Notes under the pieces: model-generated
Told to the model about the DNA's origin: nothing
The model's input: only the letters and a program-made list of their open reading frames with translations
Databases searched by the model: none
Origin: Phycomyces blakesleeanus NRRL 1555(-)
Taxonomy: Eukaryota > Mucoromycota > Mucoromycetes > Mucorales > Phycomycetaceae
Length of the DNA stretch: 64,000 bases
Direction of reading: 5' to 3'
Assembly (NCBI RefSeq): GCF_001638985.1
Contig: NW_017265144.1
Coordinates: 434,001-498,000 of the forward strand
Made by a program: the position numbers and the translations under genes
Shown: positions 26,752 through 39,796 of the stretch, one piece after another
How the letters are laid out: every line of letters begins with the position of its first letter
Numbering within the stretch: position 1 is the first letter of the stretch

Positions 26752-27385
26752 TGCTATACTATATCAAATTTTAGAGAATTTGGACTATCAGTTTTGCTGA
26801 CGTCATCACTTTTTACTTTTCATTTTTTCAACCATTTTTTCCCTTTCTTTTGATTCCTGGATTTACACCTTAATATTTATCCAAGCAACATACTCCTTTT
26901 TAAACCTTTCACCCCCCCCTTTTTTCATTTTCCCAAGCTCTTCCTTAGATTACCATTTTTGTAACTTCTTTACATTAATGCATTTTTTACCTTTTTCTTT
27001 ACTTTTACTTTCCCAAACATATTACACTTCTTTTTATTCACTTTTGTTAGCTTCATTTCTTTTATAATTTATTATCATTTTATTATATTATATTAAATTA
27101 AAGTAACTACAGTTGTTAGAAATGTTTATGTGTGTGTGCATGTGTTTACCGATCAACAGAGTAACTTACATACTAATGATAATAGAGTTTATGTATTTCA
27201 ACTACTTATATATATATATTGGCCAATTTTAATGATACTCTATGATTTTATTCTATAATGTATATGCTATATCCAGTAAAGAACATGGTACTGGAGTTTG
27301 ACTTTGACTTTGAGCTTGAGTTTTTTTTTAAAGAAAACAAAATTAAATAAATAAAAAGCATTAAAAAAATCATATATTTTATAAC

Positions 27386-27669
27386 TGAGGTATTCGGGAT
27401 TGTTTATGGGTTAATATCTCAATAATGGGAAAAGTAGATACTGTGAGAGTGTTATTTATTAAAGAGACAAAATAATATTGTTTTTATATCTGCTACTATT
27501 CAAATCCCTGTTGTGTAATGGTTGGTTTACACTGTATGAGTGCGTAGTGTACGTGTGCCTGGTGTGTAACAGTTCCGGAGATTGTTAACTTGCCAGATTC
27601 ATTAGCAAGAAGGAACCAGTGTTTGGTTGTGGGGTCTGTTCTTCACTCAATTGTGGTGTGTATACCACA
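27386..27669. mobile_element. MITE-like non-autonomous insertion, 284 bp
   Basis: Unit A reads TTTATAAC-CAATACATC at the matching place; unit B carries 284 bp between two copies of ATAAC, which looks like a 5 bp target-site duplication. The termini form a short imperfect inverted repeat: TGAGGTATTC at the left, and GTATACCACA at the right, whose complement is TGTGGTATAC (8 of 10). There is no coding capacity. A diverged relative lies at about 35563-35774. An internal ATTCAAATCC resembles a pol III B box, so a SINE-like origin cannot be excluded. Confidence 0.75.
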
Positions 27670-27816
27670 ATAACCAATACATCAAACATAAATAACTCTT
27701 TCAAGAAAACATTTAAACAGACAAGAGTTTAAAAAAGATATGTATATATATATATATATATATATATTCTTTATTTTTATAAATTGGTTTTAATATTGGA
27801 CTAGTTAAGGATAGAT

Positions 27817-29706
27817 TTAGGGGCCAATAACAAGATCTTCTACAGAACCGTATTTAAGAGTAACATAACCATCAGGAAGAAAACTTGCCCAGATTCCTAG
27901 TGACAGTCGGTCTACGAGTTCTAAAGACTGATGCATGGTATCTAAACGGCGAGACATATAGGAGAAAGCACGGAAATATTCTTCAATCTTCTCTGCTTCT
28001 TCACCTTTCTTTTGTACATCGAATATTAATCCTTTATCATACGATTCCCAGTCATGGAAGCAAGCCCACACGTTTTCTGTAGGATTTTGGCGACGATATT
28101 TTATTTTCTCTCTCTTCTCCTTTTCAATAATAGTAATAATAATAGTATAAGTTTAGTTTAGTTTCACAATATGACTTTTATATATGTAAATACTATCTTT
28201 ATGTAACATATACACATTTACCTCTGACGAAGGAAAAAGAAACACGCTGATATTACTTTTAGTCTGTTTAATAAATTCAATATGTTTAATACGAAGCTTT
28301 TTAAAGTGGGTCGATGACATATCGATACAATGAGGAGAATTTATAATATTTTGTGATTCTAGTATCTTTACGCGATCTAGAGTCATGTTTTTCAGATTAT
28401 CACAGTAAATAGAAATATAGGTGAGTGTCTTTGTAGAAATCTTCGTTTTCAGAAGTGATAAATCCCGCAATCCGTGCTTAATTGAAGGGGTAGATGAGCC
28501 TAGCCCATAGCTGACTAAACCGCAAGTAACTTTGATGGTTTTTAACGATGGGCGATTTGCCAAGACGACATTAATGAAGATGACAGCTCCGTAGACGGTG
28601 ATATTAAGATCAACTAGGCAAGGATAATAGTCATCATGATTGAAAAAGTGAAAAGAACCTGAATAGCTTGAATAGTATGTAATTGAGAGTTCTTTCAATG
28701 TATTTGCCCATGGCTTTGCTGTTAGCCGAGCATAGTCTTTTGATGCGTTATCGAGACAATGCCTAGAAGCGACAGCTAGCCAGACATGCTTGATTGGAAT
28801 ATTGAGGCCATGAAGTTGGTTTAGAAAAATCTGATATATGTGTACAGCGAGGACATGGACTGTCATATCTATTCTCTCCAACTGTTGCAAGGGACGTGGA
28901 AGTTCGGCAAGCCTTGTCAGCGTCTGATAAGCTAGCAGATTTAGACTTAAGGCCTGGCCAAAATAAAGTAGACCAACAGTACTGATATTTGGATACTTGA
29001 TAGCAATGTAATAAATCCATTCATACGTAGATTTTCCGATATGAATTTGTAGGGATTTGAAACATGGTCTCGGTTTCACTTCTTTAACTTTCGATAATTC
29101 ATCATAGTTCATTTCCTCAAATCGAGCTGTAATCGACATGCACATCAATTCGGGTAGTTGGTCATTAAGGAGTTCAAAATCATCGAACGTGAATGGGTGC
29201 ATGTCTGAACCGCTAACACATAATTTTAATTGTTTGAGTCGACATAGATTCAAGCGAACCAAATTAAAGATCTTGTCCTGATCATTGTTAACATGATAAC
29301 TTAAGTGTAGCTCAAGTTTCGTGAGAGATTCTGTCCACATATTCCACCCATAGATATCATTTGGCACAAAAGGTTCTATTAATCGAGACAATTCCCATCT
29401 GAAACATTCTAGGTTCGGAAAGTGTTTCTGAAAAGCGTAAAGTTTTCGATTGTGTAAGAGACTGTCTTTGCGAATTCGAAGTGTTCGAGTATTGTGGCCA
29501 TGTTCTAGAAGGAGATTACTTGCCGGACTTGTTGGATCGAGTAGCTTGTTGATACCAATTTTGTTAAGAACGATTATTTCAAAAAGAGATTTTTGGAAAC
29601 CTGGAAGCCAGCCCTTGCAAACGAGACAGCACCGAGCTTTATCCCGGAGTTCAAGAGATTCTGCAATACAGAGCATAATTTCGACAGGTAATTCTGATGC
29701 CAGCAT
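27817..29706 (-). CDS. F-box protein with LRR-like region, copy B (two exons, about 595 aa)
   Basis: Exon 1 is 29706-28222 and exon 2 is 28119-27817, with the same intron position and phase as copy A. The F-box reads MLASELPVEIMLCIAESL then CCLVCKGWLPGFQKSLFE. Protein similarity to copy A rises along the gene: about half of residues match in the first ~150, whereas the stretch from CDNLKNMTLDRVKILESQN to FLFPSSE is almost identical. Both genes lack stops or frameshifts, so both may be expressed. An upstream in-frame Met at 30012 would add a long hydrophobic leader and is less likely. The expected role is substrate choice for an SCF ubiquitin ligase; the target is unknown. Confidence 0.8.
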
Positions 29707-30432
29707 GATGGAGGCAATGGCTCTATCCTTTTCTCGAAGGGAATTATCAAAAATAAATGAATAAGTAAATGAAAGAGAGAAAAGAGGAAAGAAGATGATA
29801 GGAAAATATTCTTTTCGAAGTAGCGCATTCTTATAGCCGGGTTTACAAAGCCCTATGTTTACAAAAATAAGAAACAAAATGAAGCTTAAAGTTCTAAGCC
29901 ATGTAACGCTTTTGACAAAATTTGACACCATCAAAACCAACTTGGAGCCTCCAAGAATTAAGGTTTTTTTTACCTCTGGACACTCATTGGTTTCATAGTA
30001 TGTGCTCATCATCTAAACATTATTTTGTTTTCGTGGGTTATATTTATTATATGGTATATAACTAGCTAGATTTGTATAATAGAAATTGGTTGTTGACATG
30101 GTGGACCTTATCCACCGTTGTTTCTTGTATCGCTCATCGCAGTAAACTTCAAAGTAGTGACATAGCTGTAGAAATGGCTCGAAGTAGTTAAATAGCTCTT
30201 TTTATTTGTTTTTTTAATAAAATTGTCTTTCTACCCGTATTCATTTTCTTGTCGCTGAGTTGGACATTTGCACCACATAACCAACCCACCATGTGTCCCT
30301 AATTAGGATCAAAAGAAATTGCATGCGAGTAAAGCTGACAAGGTCTAATAATAAGAAAAGGTGAAATATCAATACAGAGGTGTTGGCGCTTTTAAAGAAT
30401 ACGGATCGCTTAAAAGTTGAAGAGTTGGTATA

Positions 30433-30478
30433 GACAGACCAAAAGTTCAAACGACTATGACTGGCTAGTTCTTCTTTA
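30433..30478. repeat. Stub of a third F-box tandem unit
   Basis: The unit start GACAGACCAAAAG plus the following CGACTATGACTGGCTAGTTC recurs once more here, then the similarity ends within about 50 bp. This marks the right border of the array and indicates a former third copy or an unequal crossover end point. Confidence 0.75.
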
Positions 30479-31357
30479 ATTGTCAATTGGATTAAGAAGA
30501 AGTTAATGTTCTTGATGGAAGGCATTTCTCATAGGAGATAAAGCCTACAAAACTCTTCTAGTAAAAGATGTTAACATGATGGAATAGATGGTATTATGAG
30601 CACTTTGTTTTATATAATATGCATTTGAGCTAATTTTGAACCCTCCCTTTTTTTTTAAAAAAAAAAGTGCGGACAATCATAAATTAATATGATTGGTTAA
30701 GCCTTTTGACATTTTTTTTGCCCTTTTTTTTGCCCTTTTTAGTCTGTCCACACCAACTATATATTTTGTCTAGTTTTTGCTTTTGCTTTTCTTAAAATGC
30801 TACATTCTCTTGCACTTTGGAGGGGTTTTCTTTTACGTACATTTTTAAAAGAATATTTTTTTCTTTTGCTCTTCTTTCGTCCAATAATATTTGTTTTCAA
30901 AATAAGAATAAAAGATAAATCTATAAATGTAAAGTCCTGTTGAGTGCTCATATGGTAATGAACCGTGATGTGGGCCAAGTTCATCAAACAAACATATAGT
31001 GATTGAAATTCGCTAATAACCCGGTTCATTAACCCTCTTTTAGCCTGGACCATTAGCACAGTGAATTACAGTCAAAGCTTTCATGTCCTTTGGTGTTTAT
31101 GGAATTCTATTATCGAGTATTTTGACTTGTACAGACTTGTACACATTACACCACAAACAATCCAATAAACTTATAAGGCCTATATAATTATGCACACAGA
31201 TATAGGGATCCATGTATTTGATAATCGATAAAATAATGATAATTTATATTTGAATTTTATTTTTTTATACAAAAATTGTTGCAAAAAAAGAAATATGGAT
31301 ATGGATATGGATATATATATACATATATATATATATAGATATTATTATTTTTATTAT
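30479..31357. other. Intergenic region
   Basis: Lies between the F-box array and the 3' end of the oxidoreductase gene. AT-rich, with a TTTTTTGCCC repeat near 30712-30738 and a GGATAT/TATA tract near 31293-31338. No gene supported. Confidence 0.6.
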
Positions 31358-32925
31358 TTACAACAAGACCCACTCTCCATTCTTTTGGGTAATATCTACA
31401 GGTCTCTTTTCATCCAGACTGCGTCTGCCAGCTTCCAAGATTGCTGTCACCAGAACAGTGTTCTCAAGTGTGGGCAGACTGCGGTCCTCCAGGGTAGCCA
31501 AGCTGACCTTGTTGGCATTGAACTGACGACATGAATCGACAAATTTCTCGATCGAAAGGTATCCATAAGAAGTCTGGCCACCAAAGTGACCCTCCTCATC
31601 GGGTGCATAGTTCATAAAGAATGGGTTGACGTGACTGTGACCTGCCTCATCAGTAGTGGAGGTGTAACCACGATGGGCCTGGTCGATCTGGATCTCACCC
31701 TTGGCAGCAAGGTAGTGGAATCGCTGCTGGGAATGAACTTCTCCCTTTGGTGCAGTCCAGGAAGAGGTGTAGACTGCTATACCTTCACACCCTGGGTGTC
31801 TGATAGAACGCCAGTTGACCAGCAAACTGATTGTGTCCTAAAAAATTAAAAAATTAAAATAAAAAATAAATAAGATTATTTTATTTTATTTTATTTTATT
31901 TTATTTAATGTGTTTATTTACCTCGGTACCATCTACAAGGTTAAATGGTGCACTTGTTGCAACACCTTTCGATCCAGATGCCGTGACTCGGTAAGGCACA
32001 GCCCTTCCATTCAATGCCCAGCAGTGAAAGTCAATGTGGTGAGAGTTGAGGTAATAACTAGATCCCACCCAAAAAAATAAATATCTTTCTTATTTTTTTT
32101 ATATAATACAAAATAAAATAGTAATAATTTCAAGCTTGGATAAGGCGGGGTTTGTTTTTTTTTTACCTAATATCAGACTCTTTGCCAGCCCAGGCACGGA
32201 ATGTGTCGAGCTGATACTTGGGTTGACTCATGTAACTATAAAAGTAGTTGAATTCGCCAAGTTTCTCGGCCTTGACTCGAGCATCGGCATAAGTAGCGTC
32301 AAAGCGCTTGTGGTGCTCGACCATGACAATAACGTTGTGTTTCTTGGCTTCTTTCATGAGTTCCTGATGTTGAGCCAACAACTTTACGGCCGGCTTAGTG
32401 ACCAAGACGTGCACACCATGCTGGATAGCATAGAGAGCAATAGGAAAGTGAGTTGGGTCGGGAGTAAAGATTGTGATGGCATCACCAGGAGACAAATCAT
32501 CGATAGCCTTTTTGTCTACAAATATTTTTGTATATGAGTGAATGGTTGGTCGATTGGTCGATTGATTGATTGTGATATTAATTTATAATTTTTGTGTGTG
32601 TGCGTGTGTAATCCATTAATGACGATAACTTACATGAATCTGGATCAATTTGATCATCTTCAGGGTAGGTAGTGACTTGGGTATCCATTTTGTAGGCTTC
32701 TCCGATGTTCTTGCTGAGGTGCTCTCTGACAGCAGGGAACTTCTTTCCGTTCACACCAACCATTCCAATCGAAGATACTTTCTCGCGTCGTCTCAAATCG
32801 AACATGGTCAATGCAATGACACCAACTTTTTTGTCAGATGCCGAGGCATTTCCGTTGACGAAGCCAGTGGTGTATTCACCTGTACCAACCATCAATACAT
32901 TGAGTTTTCCAAGTGATCCAGTCAT
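31358..32925 (-). CDS. Gfo/Idh/MocA-family NAD(P)-dependent oxidoreductase, D-galacturonate reductase-like (spliced)
   Basis: Four exons: 32925 to about 32637, about 32514-32167, about 32062-31922 and about 31838-31358. The N-terminal Rossmann fold begins [17 protein letters not shown]; the second exon has [18 protein letters not shown] then VLVTKPAVK, where the family's usual E-K-P is T-K-P, and [11 protein letters not shown]. The C-terminal domain includes [18 protein letters not shown], in which the paired His and Asp are candidate catalytic residues, and it ends QKNGEWVLL. Length is about 430-450 aa, normal for this group. Fungal relatives include proteins annotated as galacturonate reductases that reduce sugar acids in the cytosol; that substrate is inferred from overall resemblance only. 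The gene stands alone, with no pathway neighbours in view. Confidence 0.8.
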
Positions 32926-35900
32926 TTTATTGCGATTTGTTGTAGTTGTAGTTGTCTAGATTCAGATTTTTTTTAAACAAAAAAGAAAGGATAAAGAAGC
33001 AGCGGTTGGTTTTTATACCAGTAAGAAAAAAAAAACCACAATTTTTTCCCGCCACTCTCCCCCCCCCAAAAAATAATAATAATAATATAAAATAAAATGG
33101 TCCTAATCGCCGCTGTGGAGAAAAACCTTAAATACATAGTATAATGGACAGTAGTAAAAAAAACATAGGGTATTTCTTTTAGGCTTTGATGCCCTGTGAA
33201 TAAAGCAGCTGATTGGCTCTTTTGATTTCTTCTCGGTGAATATATATAAAATATATATATATTATTCAATTCTACGATAGCAGGAAGAATAAATTGAATT
33301 ATATGTTTTTTTTTATATAAAAATAAATCCTCCTTTATCCCTTGTATATATTTCCCCCACAAAAAAAATCAAGGGCATTCTATTGAATAAAATAAGAAAT
33401 AATGACGATTGAAGATCACACAACGGATACAAGCTGATGGACCTTACCCATTCACCACACACAGCCTCTTATTATCTTGCTTGCAGTCACAATCATCGAC
33501 CATAATTTGATAAGCATTTCTTATATTTATATATATATATTAATTTATTTATTTAACAAAACAATTACCATTCTGCCTTTGCGTTTTTATTATTCTATAG
33601 TCTTTAATGGCTACCCGATGTTCTCTTTAAATTCATACACACACACACTTCCTTACTGTCCTTTAAAAAAAATCCCGTCAAATAAAGAAAAGCCACTCTA
33701 CAGTTACACCAATAACCCATATAGATAAATAAAATAAAAATTAATAATTTATATTCTGGTGTGTAACTATTGTAATGTGGGTAAATCCATTCATTTTCCA
33801 ATACCTTACCCCACAAGCACAATTGACCATATATTCTAGCCCTACTACTAATATCATTATCCATTTGCAATAGATAGATCAAGTATACCAATAATCAAAA
33901 CTCATATTCTTCAAAGCCTTTTGTGTGTGTGTGTTTCTATATGGAGAATAGACACTAATTCTATATAAATCATTTGAAATCATTTGGCCCATGGTTCATT
34001 ATCAGGGATTAACAGCACAGATACAGAAAGAAGTAATTTGAGTAAACTGTAATGTTGTCAATTCATATATCATACACACACACACAAACATTTATTCTAA
34101 AATCCTTTTTATTTCTTTCTTTTCATATCTTTATTTCAAGCAAGGCATTCTCAACACAGCTTATTCAGCTTTGGAAAGGTCTTTTGGCCTGTAAAGAGCC
34201 AGTAACTTTCAAAAGACAAAAAGATATTCTTATTTTGACAGTAAAGAAATAAAATAATAAGATGATGCGCTCTAACATTTGGTAATTTTTTTCTATAAAC
34301 CAAAAAACCCCCCTTCAAAAAAAAAACAGAATTAGCTACTGTAGTTTAGTTCATATTTACACAGTATCTTGTTCTTTATTCTCACCGAGTTTTTGTTTGC
34401 TAATAATATTAATACTAGTAATCTTTTGACTAAATTTAAAGAAATTTGTATTGTATAGAGCGACAAGCACCAAATTTCACAAACAGATAGATATTATATA
34501 TGTAAGTGGTCAATATGAACAGTAAGTAACAACATAGACAACATCATCACACACAGATTTAATTTAAAGTTCACTGCTATTTTTTTTGCTGTTGTCATCA
34601 TAAGGTGTTCATTATTCTCCGGCTGTTGATGGGATGAATGGTATATTTGAACAAGGAGACAGCCAATATCAGCATCACTAGGATTTGAAAAAGAAAAAGA
34701 ACAAATAAGAAAGGCACACCCAACTTCAAGGTCATATACACACATATATATATGAGACTCCAGTATAAAACCTTGTTGCCCCTCACGTGTTACAAGTGGG
34801 GGGCAATTCTAATGCGTATACATGTAAAATATGTATATGAAGAAGAAGAAGTTTTGCACAGGAGCAAAGACCAATGATAGATTAACTTGTAAAGAACCAC
34901 ATTTCTAAAAATCAATAAAATGTAAAAGAGTAATCAATAAAAAAAACCCTGTTTATGACCAACTCCTATTGAATTTGAACTAGAATTTGAACAAAATCAA
35001 AAACAAGTTTTATTACTTTCCTCTTCTATATATATAAATAAAGCCTTAAAGGTTACTTCTTTAAAAAAAAAGGTAGGACTGTAGTTTTATTTATTTTCTT
35101 TATTTTGTGTGTGTGTGAGTGTGTGAGAGAGTGAGTAAATCATATAGCTGGATACCAGACAAGTCATTCTATCAATATTCTCTTTCTTCTTTATCCATCA
35201 GCTGTCAAAGAAACCTGCTCATCAATCGAGTCATTGACTCTCGAGTAGAGGTTGGTACGACAATCTGGCTTCTCTGTGAGCAATTCTAAAGAAAGAATTT
35301 TTTTTTTAAAAAAAAAGACATAAAATATTGTTAGACACACAAATAAGTTATTACAATTAATATATGCATCTTGAAAGGAGCATTGAAGACTCTCAATATT
35401 GAGAGCCTACTCAGAACCCATGTCCATTCTTTTGGTAAGTGGAAAAGGTCACTCGATAATCATGGGACCCTTTTCGTCTACGAAAAATCGGGCCACTCTT
35501 TCATCTTGTTGACCCCGTCAAAAGTACACACAAAAGTACGGTTTGTACATAGTGGCTCATAGGACACTAAATAATATTGCTTGCATCTATTATTATTATT
35601 CAAATTCTTGTTGTACAATGACTGTCCTATGCTGTGTAAATGTGTATTGGATATGCGGGTCGCTTTGTAACAGTTTGGGAGGTTGTTAACTTTCCCGGTT
35701 AATTAGCAAAAAAAAAACAATTAGAGCATGCCTGTGGAGTCTGTATTTCAGTCAATTGAGATGTACCTACCGCAGAAAGTGTGTGTGTAAGGCAAGAAGC
35801 AGCAGATAAGTTGTCAAAAAGATGAACTCAGAGTAAAAAGTTAAAATCATTGAACAATATATAAAAGAATAGTTGAAAGAAAAGGTCATTTAACAAACAG

Positions 35901-36444
35901 AACAAAGAAAATAAAATGCGGGTCTTGGGGAGGACAATAAGATATTAAGATCATAGAGCAAATGTGAGGCCTAGGCCACTAAATGAGAAGCGTGAGAGCA
36001 GTTTTTTTTAGCTTGATCTAGAGGAGATAAATCCTAGAGAGGTGTGGCTGGTAAAAATATAGAGAAAAAAAGGTGTGAGAGTAAAGTTGGAGAGGAATAG
36101 TAAGAGAAGATCATTCTCCTTGTTTTTGTAGTGAACACATACATATGTTTTTTTTTGTAATTGAAAGATAAAGTCCAGAGTTTAAGTCATGTAATTAAGA
36201 GTATCTACAGTGGTATTATTTAAATTCAATGTTAATAAATTATATATACTTTGGAAAATGTAGTTCAAAAAAAAAAGAACCCCCAGCTATTAAATTTATG
36301 AAAATATTTAATAAAAAAGTTTGGACATTTTATGGCCTACTATATACATTTCCATTTACATTTTTTTTTTAAAAAAAAAGTTGTTTTAACCATCCATTCT
36401 TTAAATCGAATAATAGAATTTAGTAATAATCAAAAGAAGAAGAA
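32926..36444. other. Intergenic region with small relics
   Basis: No complete gene in 3.5 kb. It holds AT and GT microsatellites (near 33240, 33925, 35107), a diverged MITE relative at about 35563-35774, and a possible orphan last exon on the minus strand at about 35191-35286 (splice acceptor, then TEKPDCRTNLYSRVNDSID, stop TAA) with no recognisable upstream exon. The part next to 36445 appears distantly similar to DNA beyond the right border of the palindrome. Confidence 0.5.
35563..35774. mobile_element. Diverged relative of the 284 bp MITE-like element
   Basis: Shares the order ATAATATTG, ATTCAAATYC, TGTAACAGTT, GGTTGTTAAC, ATTAGCAA, GTCAATTG and a terminal TACCRCA with the insertion in F-box unit B. 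The left end is not recognisable, so this is an older, truncated copy. Confidence 0.6.
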
Positions 36445-37208
36445 CTCAAAGAAATTATGCTCACTACAAAGCTGATAATGCTTAAATTATTTAACTTGCT
36501 TTTTTGTTAAATTACAATTAGAGGAAAAGGGTCTAATAAAAATATCTGGAGAAAATAAGAATGTATTTGAAAGTATAAGTATTTTTCAAGTGCTTTTTTA
36601 TTGAAAATAAAAGTGCTACAGTTGCAAATTCTCATAAAATCACAGAATCTCAAAAGATTTCATAATTTTTAGAAAATAAAATTAAAAGGGGGGAGTGAGA
36701 TGAATATCAGTCATGCGATCCATGCAAGAGTGGCGTTTTAGAGAAACCTTATATTTTTTTATAAAATGATTGGGTAGGGGCAATCAAGTGTTTCAAAAAA
36801 TATCACCACGGCTAGGAAAACTTTGGTGATTTATAAACCGGTTCGTTGGACGGGGTAGCTATTTGTTTCAGAAACGCCTAAGTGTTTCAGAGAATTTTTT
36901 AGATATTTTTATAAATTGAATTAGACGGCCTAGTTTTTTTTTACATATAAATTCTATGCTTTTGTGAGTCCAAAAAGGAGATACCTTCACCATTCATTTT
37001 GTTAACGAATCTAAATATATCCTAACATTTTCAGAATTGGTCAATACCCAAAAATCGCCCCGTTACTATTCGTTTATTAAAAAATCCAATGCTTTTCTAG
37101 ACTCTTAGAAATAATTTCCACATTTAATCAATCCTTCACTATTCGTTTTATAAAACCAACCCCCAAGACTTTTTTAACTCTGACTTCATAAACACATAAC
37201 TTACCCTT

Positions 37209-37237
37209 CCCCCCCCCCCCCCCCCCCCCCCCCCCCC
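37209..37237. repeat. Poly-C tract (29 C) unique to left palindrome arm
   Basis: The left arm has 29 consecutive C where the right arm (about 45735-45741, complementary strand) and the third copy (about 61025-61030) have six. Either a homopolymer expansion or an assembly problem. Confidence 0.85.
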
Positions 37238-38795
37238 ACTCCCTCACTCCCCCCTTTTAATTTTCTTTAAAAATTACAAAATTTCTTAAAACTCTGTGAT
37301 TTTATTAGAGAATCTGCAGCACTAGCACTTTTACTTTTACTTTTACTTTCAGTAAAAATGAAGCACTTGAAAAATACTTATACTTTCAAATACATTCTTA
37401 TTTTCTCAAGATATTTTTATTTAAATCTTTTTCTTTTAACTATAGTTTAATAAAAACAAAAAGCAAGCTAAATACTTTCAACATTATCAGCTTTATAATA
37501 ATCATAATTTCTTTGAATTATTTCTTTTAATTATTGCTATATACTATTTTTCGCCTTAAAGAAGAACAAAATTAAAGAGTGAAAAAAATAATCATTTTTT
37601 TAAAATGATACATTTGCTTCCCACACTCAAGCTCATAGACATTAAAAAGCAATAAAATACGTTGTAGTTGGAAATGCGTCAATTACAGAAAAAGCTTAAC
37701 ATCATTTTGCAAAAAGCATTTAATTAATAGACAAATTGAATTTAAATATTATTATTTTATATACCTTAATGATCCTCTATTTTTTTTTGGTTACTACTTA
37801 CATATTTGCAGATCAAGAAAATAATAATTACTACATTCAATTCACTTTCTTCTTTTTTGAATAAAGCAGTTGAATCTTTAAAACAAACTCATAACCAAGA
37901 TGAGTAAAAAAAAATCAAATATTCAAATAGAAGATGCTTAGGGAATCTATTGTGGAAAGATTTTTTTTTATTGAAAACCTCTAATTTTTTTATAAAACTA
38001 AATATATAAAAAAAAAGATGAGATATACTAAATATTAAGACAGTGCTATAGTATGTAATATACTCCAAATATGCGAGTCTATTTGAAAGTATATTAAACA
38101 AATAAATCAATAAATTTTCTTTCTTTTTGGATTTAATATATATTGAAGTAGCTGTATAGTTTTCTGTTCATAATAAGCGCATATTTATTACTTAATAAAC
38201 TATTTTTATTCATAAATATGTAATTGCTGCAACAGACAATACTGTTTTCCAAAAAAATAATATGAAAGTTTCCTGGCAAGCTGAAAAATTGAATAGAAAA
38301 GCTGTTCGTTATTTGATAGAAATTTCCTGACTATTTACATGAAAATATAGATAATTGATTTGATAAGAATTGTATTAGAATAAAGATGTCAATTGTACCA
38401 GCTTATTTTGAAAAATAGTGATATAAAATTGAAAATAAGAAAAAGTAATCTGTAAAATAAGATAGTGGGATTTCAGAAAGAAAAGATAGCTATGAAAAAC
38501 ATCTTATTAGAAGAGGAAGAAATTGAAACTTCAGAAAAGATAGTAATCATAAAGACAATGCAATCAAAGTGACATTTGGAAAGAGAGAAATTGCAAAAAA
38601 AAAATCAGAGTATTCATCAAATGTAAAAGAGCACACTTGATTAATATTTTTACATGCTTGATGCATATAAATTTTATCAAGCGACTCTTGTTTCTTACGG
38701 CACATACTGCTTACTGGAAATAATTTCAAAGAATGAAAAACTTACTGCTTTTTTCTTTACATATATTTTCCTTCTTTCACTTGCTTCTATAATAC

Positions 38796-39796
38796 ATTGT
38801 TTTAGTGAAAACTTCAGCTTTAACTCCAGCCACTACCTTAGACTTACAAGACGTAAATTTCATTCTGAATTAAAGTAAATGCATTTAGTAGGTTTTTTCT
38901 TGTCTTGTCTATTTATATAATAATAGACAGATAAACAACAAGATATTAATAGCAAACTTATATATACACGGTTTCTTTCTTTCCAAGTGGAATAAAAAGA
39001 TTGCTCAGAACGTGTACTATAATGATATGACACTTGGTAAAAAGAAATATAGCAGAAAGCCTCACCTAGAAAGAAGTACATGGTAAGCAATGTCTTCACT
39101 AGTTACCAGTCAAATATTTTCAGTATTTGTAAGTAATTACAAGTATTATTTTCAAATACATATACCTACATTTTAGTCAATATAAATATATTGTAAATAG
39201 AATCTCATACATTAGGGAAATCTACTGGAAACCCATCTGCATCTTCCAAAGAAGTGTCTAATGACTATCTGACATTCAAGCTAAAAGAAATTAATGTTGT
39301 TCTTGTAGAAGAAGATATGATTATTGCAGAAGCTGCGTTAATTGAAATACTAATGATTAAAGAGATTTTTCGCTCAAAAGAAGCAGCTGCAAAAGCAGAA
39401 ACTGTCGTCTATGAGGCTGCTTTATATGAAGAAAGATGCTCAGCTTTTGCGGAGGCAGAATCTGCTTCAAGGAGCAAGTATGTTGCACTTGCATTTGAAC
39501 GTGCAGCAGAAATGGCCGAAGAAGCAAAGACACAGCAGAAGATCGAAGTTATAACGGAACAAGCCGTACATGCTGGGTGGAGAGCAGAAGACTGCGCAAG
39601 AGAAAAACTGCCGCATGCAGAAGCTCCAGCTTGCAGAAGCCGCATTACTTGCAGCCACCGCAAAGAAATTGGCCGAAGAAGCCCAGGGCAATGCATCAGT
39701 GGCAGCAATCCCCCGGCTGCTCCGATTAAGACCAACCACTGGGTCACATATGCCGGAACAGTGCTGCCATACGTAGCAAAAAAAGTATTCCACTAA
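38796..39796 (+). pseudogene. Decayed Ala-rich gene copy, left palindrome arm
   Basis: Aligns exon by exon with the intact gene at 48780-50044. At the start-codon position there is ATT instead of ATG. The second-exon equivalent reads FFPSGIKR (intact: LFPRGVKR) and then meets a stop. The third exon begins at about 39223 after a TTAG acceptor and encodes an Ala/Glu-rich helix (EAESASRSKYVALAFERAAE). Around 39590 the frame shifts, so the conserved LAEAALLAATAKKLAEEAQG lies in another frame; a second shift returns to the frame ending HWVTYAGTVLPYVAKKVFH. Lost start, stop and paired frameshifts show it is not functional. Confidence 0.75.

Larger units (their letters stand above)
25962..30432. repeat. 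Tandem F-box unit B (second copy)
   Basis: Repeats the whole order of unit A. The part corresponding to 22200-23330 is nearly identical between units (only a handful of differences seen over ~1 kb), while the F-box coding region differs clearly, most at the N-terminus. The unit is longer than A mainly because of the 284 bp insertion at 27386-27669. Confidence 0.85.

Noticed and set aside
32973..33362. 129-codon minus-strand frame upstream of the oxidoreductase
   Set aside because: Aromatic/Lys-rich translation of AT-rich promoter DNA with homopolymers; no motif.
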